Origin: JAGXRK01 sp963714415
Lineage (GTDB): Bacteria > Bacteroidota > Ignavibacteria > Ignavibacteriales > Ignavibacteriaceae
Reading direction: 5' to 3'
Length of the DNA: 64,000 nucleotides
Assembly (NCBI GenBank): GCA_963714415.1
Contig: CAVQOL010000002.1
Span: 186,001-250,000, forward strand
Position numbers and translations under genes: made by a program. This document shows positions 63,785 through 64,000 of the stretch, piece after piece. How positions within the stretch are numbered: the stretch's first letter is position 1; each line of letters begins with the position of its first letter. The notes beneath the pieces were generated by a model. The model saw nothing but the letters and a program-made list of their open reading frames with translations, searched no databases and had not been told where the DNA came from.

Positions 63785-64000
63785 ATGAACATAACAAAAT
63801 CGCTCAAAACTACTTTTGTAATTGGTAGTTTAGCTTTGGCAACCATCTTCTTAAGTGGTTGTGGTGGATTGAGTGAAGCTCAAATAGCTGAACTTGATGC
63901 ATTAAGGGTAGAGGTCAAATCTCTCGAAGCAGAAGCAAACAGCCTTAAGGATCAAAGGGCAAAACTTGAAAAAGATATTCAGGACATCAATAGAAAGATG
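63785..64000 (+). CDS. Coiled-coil lipoprotein, N-terminal part (runs off window)
   Basis: 72 residues are present. Signal peptide with a lipobox cysteine in FLSGCGG, then a heptad-like coiled coil (AQIAELDALRVEVKSLEAEANSL, KDQRAKLEKDIQDI). It resembles Lpp- or YbgF-type membrane-wall tethers, but the 3' end is outside. GGAGGTTAAGT lies before the ATG, so the start is well supported. Confidence 0.8.
   Translation, partial: MNITKSLKTTFVIGSLALATIFLSGCGGLSEAQIAELDALRVEVKSLEAEANSLKDQRAKLEKDIQDINRKM

Overview
The window reads as a chromosomal segment of a low-GC, Gram-negative member of the Ignavibacteria (FCB/Chlorobi-Bacteroidetes side). This is inferred from type IX secretion (T9SS) C-terminal sorting domains of the NYPNPFNPST type on two secreted proteins, a PorV-like porin, TonB-dependent receptor architecture, an LPS acyltransferase and heptosyltransferase, lptF/lptG, and a tmRNA tag (GESNYALAA) of Bacteroidetes type. 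Nothing fixes the species. Most of the segment is housekeeping, with one clear accessory insertion next to ssrA.

Layout: 1-3.1 kb holds the 3' end of dnaE, an enoyl-ACP reductase-like gene and thioredoxin. 3.4-14.3 kb is an envelope and secretion block (T9SS cargo, TonB receptor, giant secreted protein, PorV-like porin, GWxTD protein). 14.4-18.2 kb holds LPS genes, tsaC, and an M23 peptidase-bactofilin pair. 18.2-23.6 kb is an ATP synthase operon (atpZ, small membrane protein, atpBEFHAG) without atpD/atpC. 23.6-27.3 kb is the translation operon ffh-rpsP-khpA-rimM-trmD-rplS. 27.4-30.8 kb holds an MqnA-like protein and two adjacent guanidino-modifying enzymes: a secreted PPAD/agmatine-deiminase-like protein and a DDAH-like hydrolase.

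30.8-35.5 kb (minus strand) carries add, a small unknown gene, hutU, a septoil-knot protein and serA, with a pair of short palindromic repeats before serA. 35.6-44.9 kb holds a TPR lipoprotein, DUF3467, lptF/lptG (minus), a secreted beta-propeller-like protein, an M20 dipeptidase, a lipoprotein, ygfZ and a cobalamin adenosyltransferase. 45.0-47.4 kb is ssrA followed by an AbiEi/AbiEii toxin-antitoxin pair with two operator-like 19-bp inverted repeats, and a GIY-YIG nuclease remnant. 47.6-64 kb holds an L,D-transpeptidase, a YiiX-like peptidase, CBS, DUF2752/TM2, dapF, PHP, tRNA-Arg(CCG), efp-accB-accC, gcvH, guaA, a TPR gene with a periplasmic-binding TPR gene, radC and the start of a coiled-coil lipoprotein.

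The most unusual pattern is that five genes (T9SS cargo, deiminase, hutU, lptF, propeller protein) are each interrupted by a frame break of the same sign. One surplus base restores each frame, and in every case that base can be placed as a T on the given strand. lptF is normally essential, so recurrent sequence or assembly insertions are the leading explanation. Pseudogenization or +1 recoding are alternatives that can be tested.
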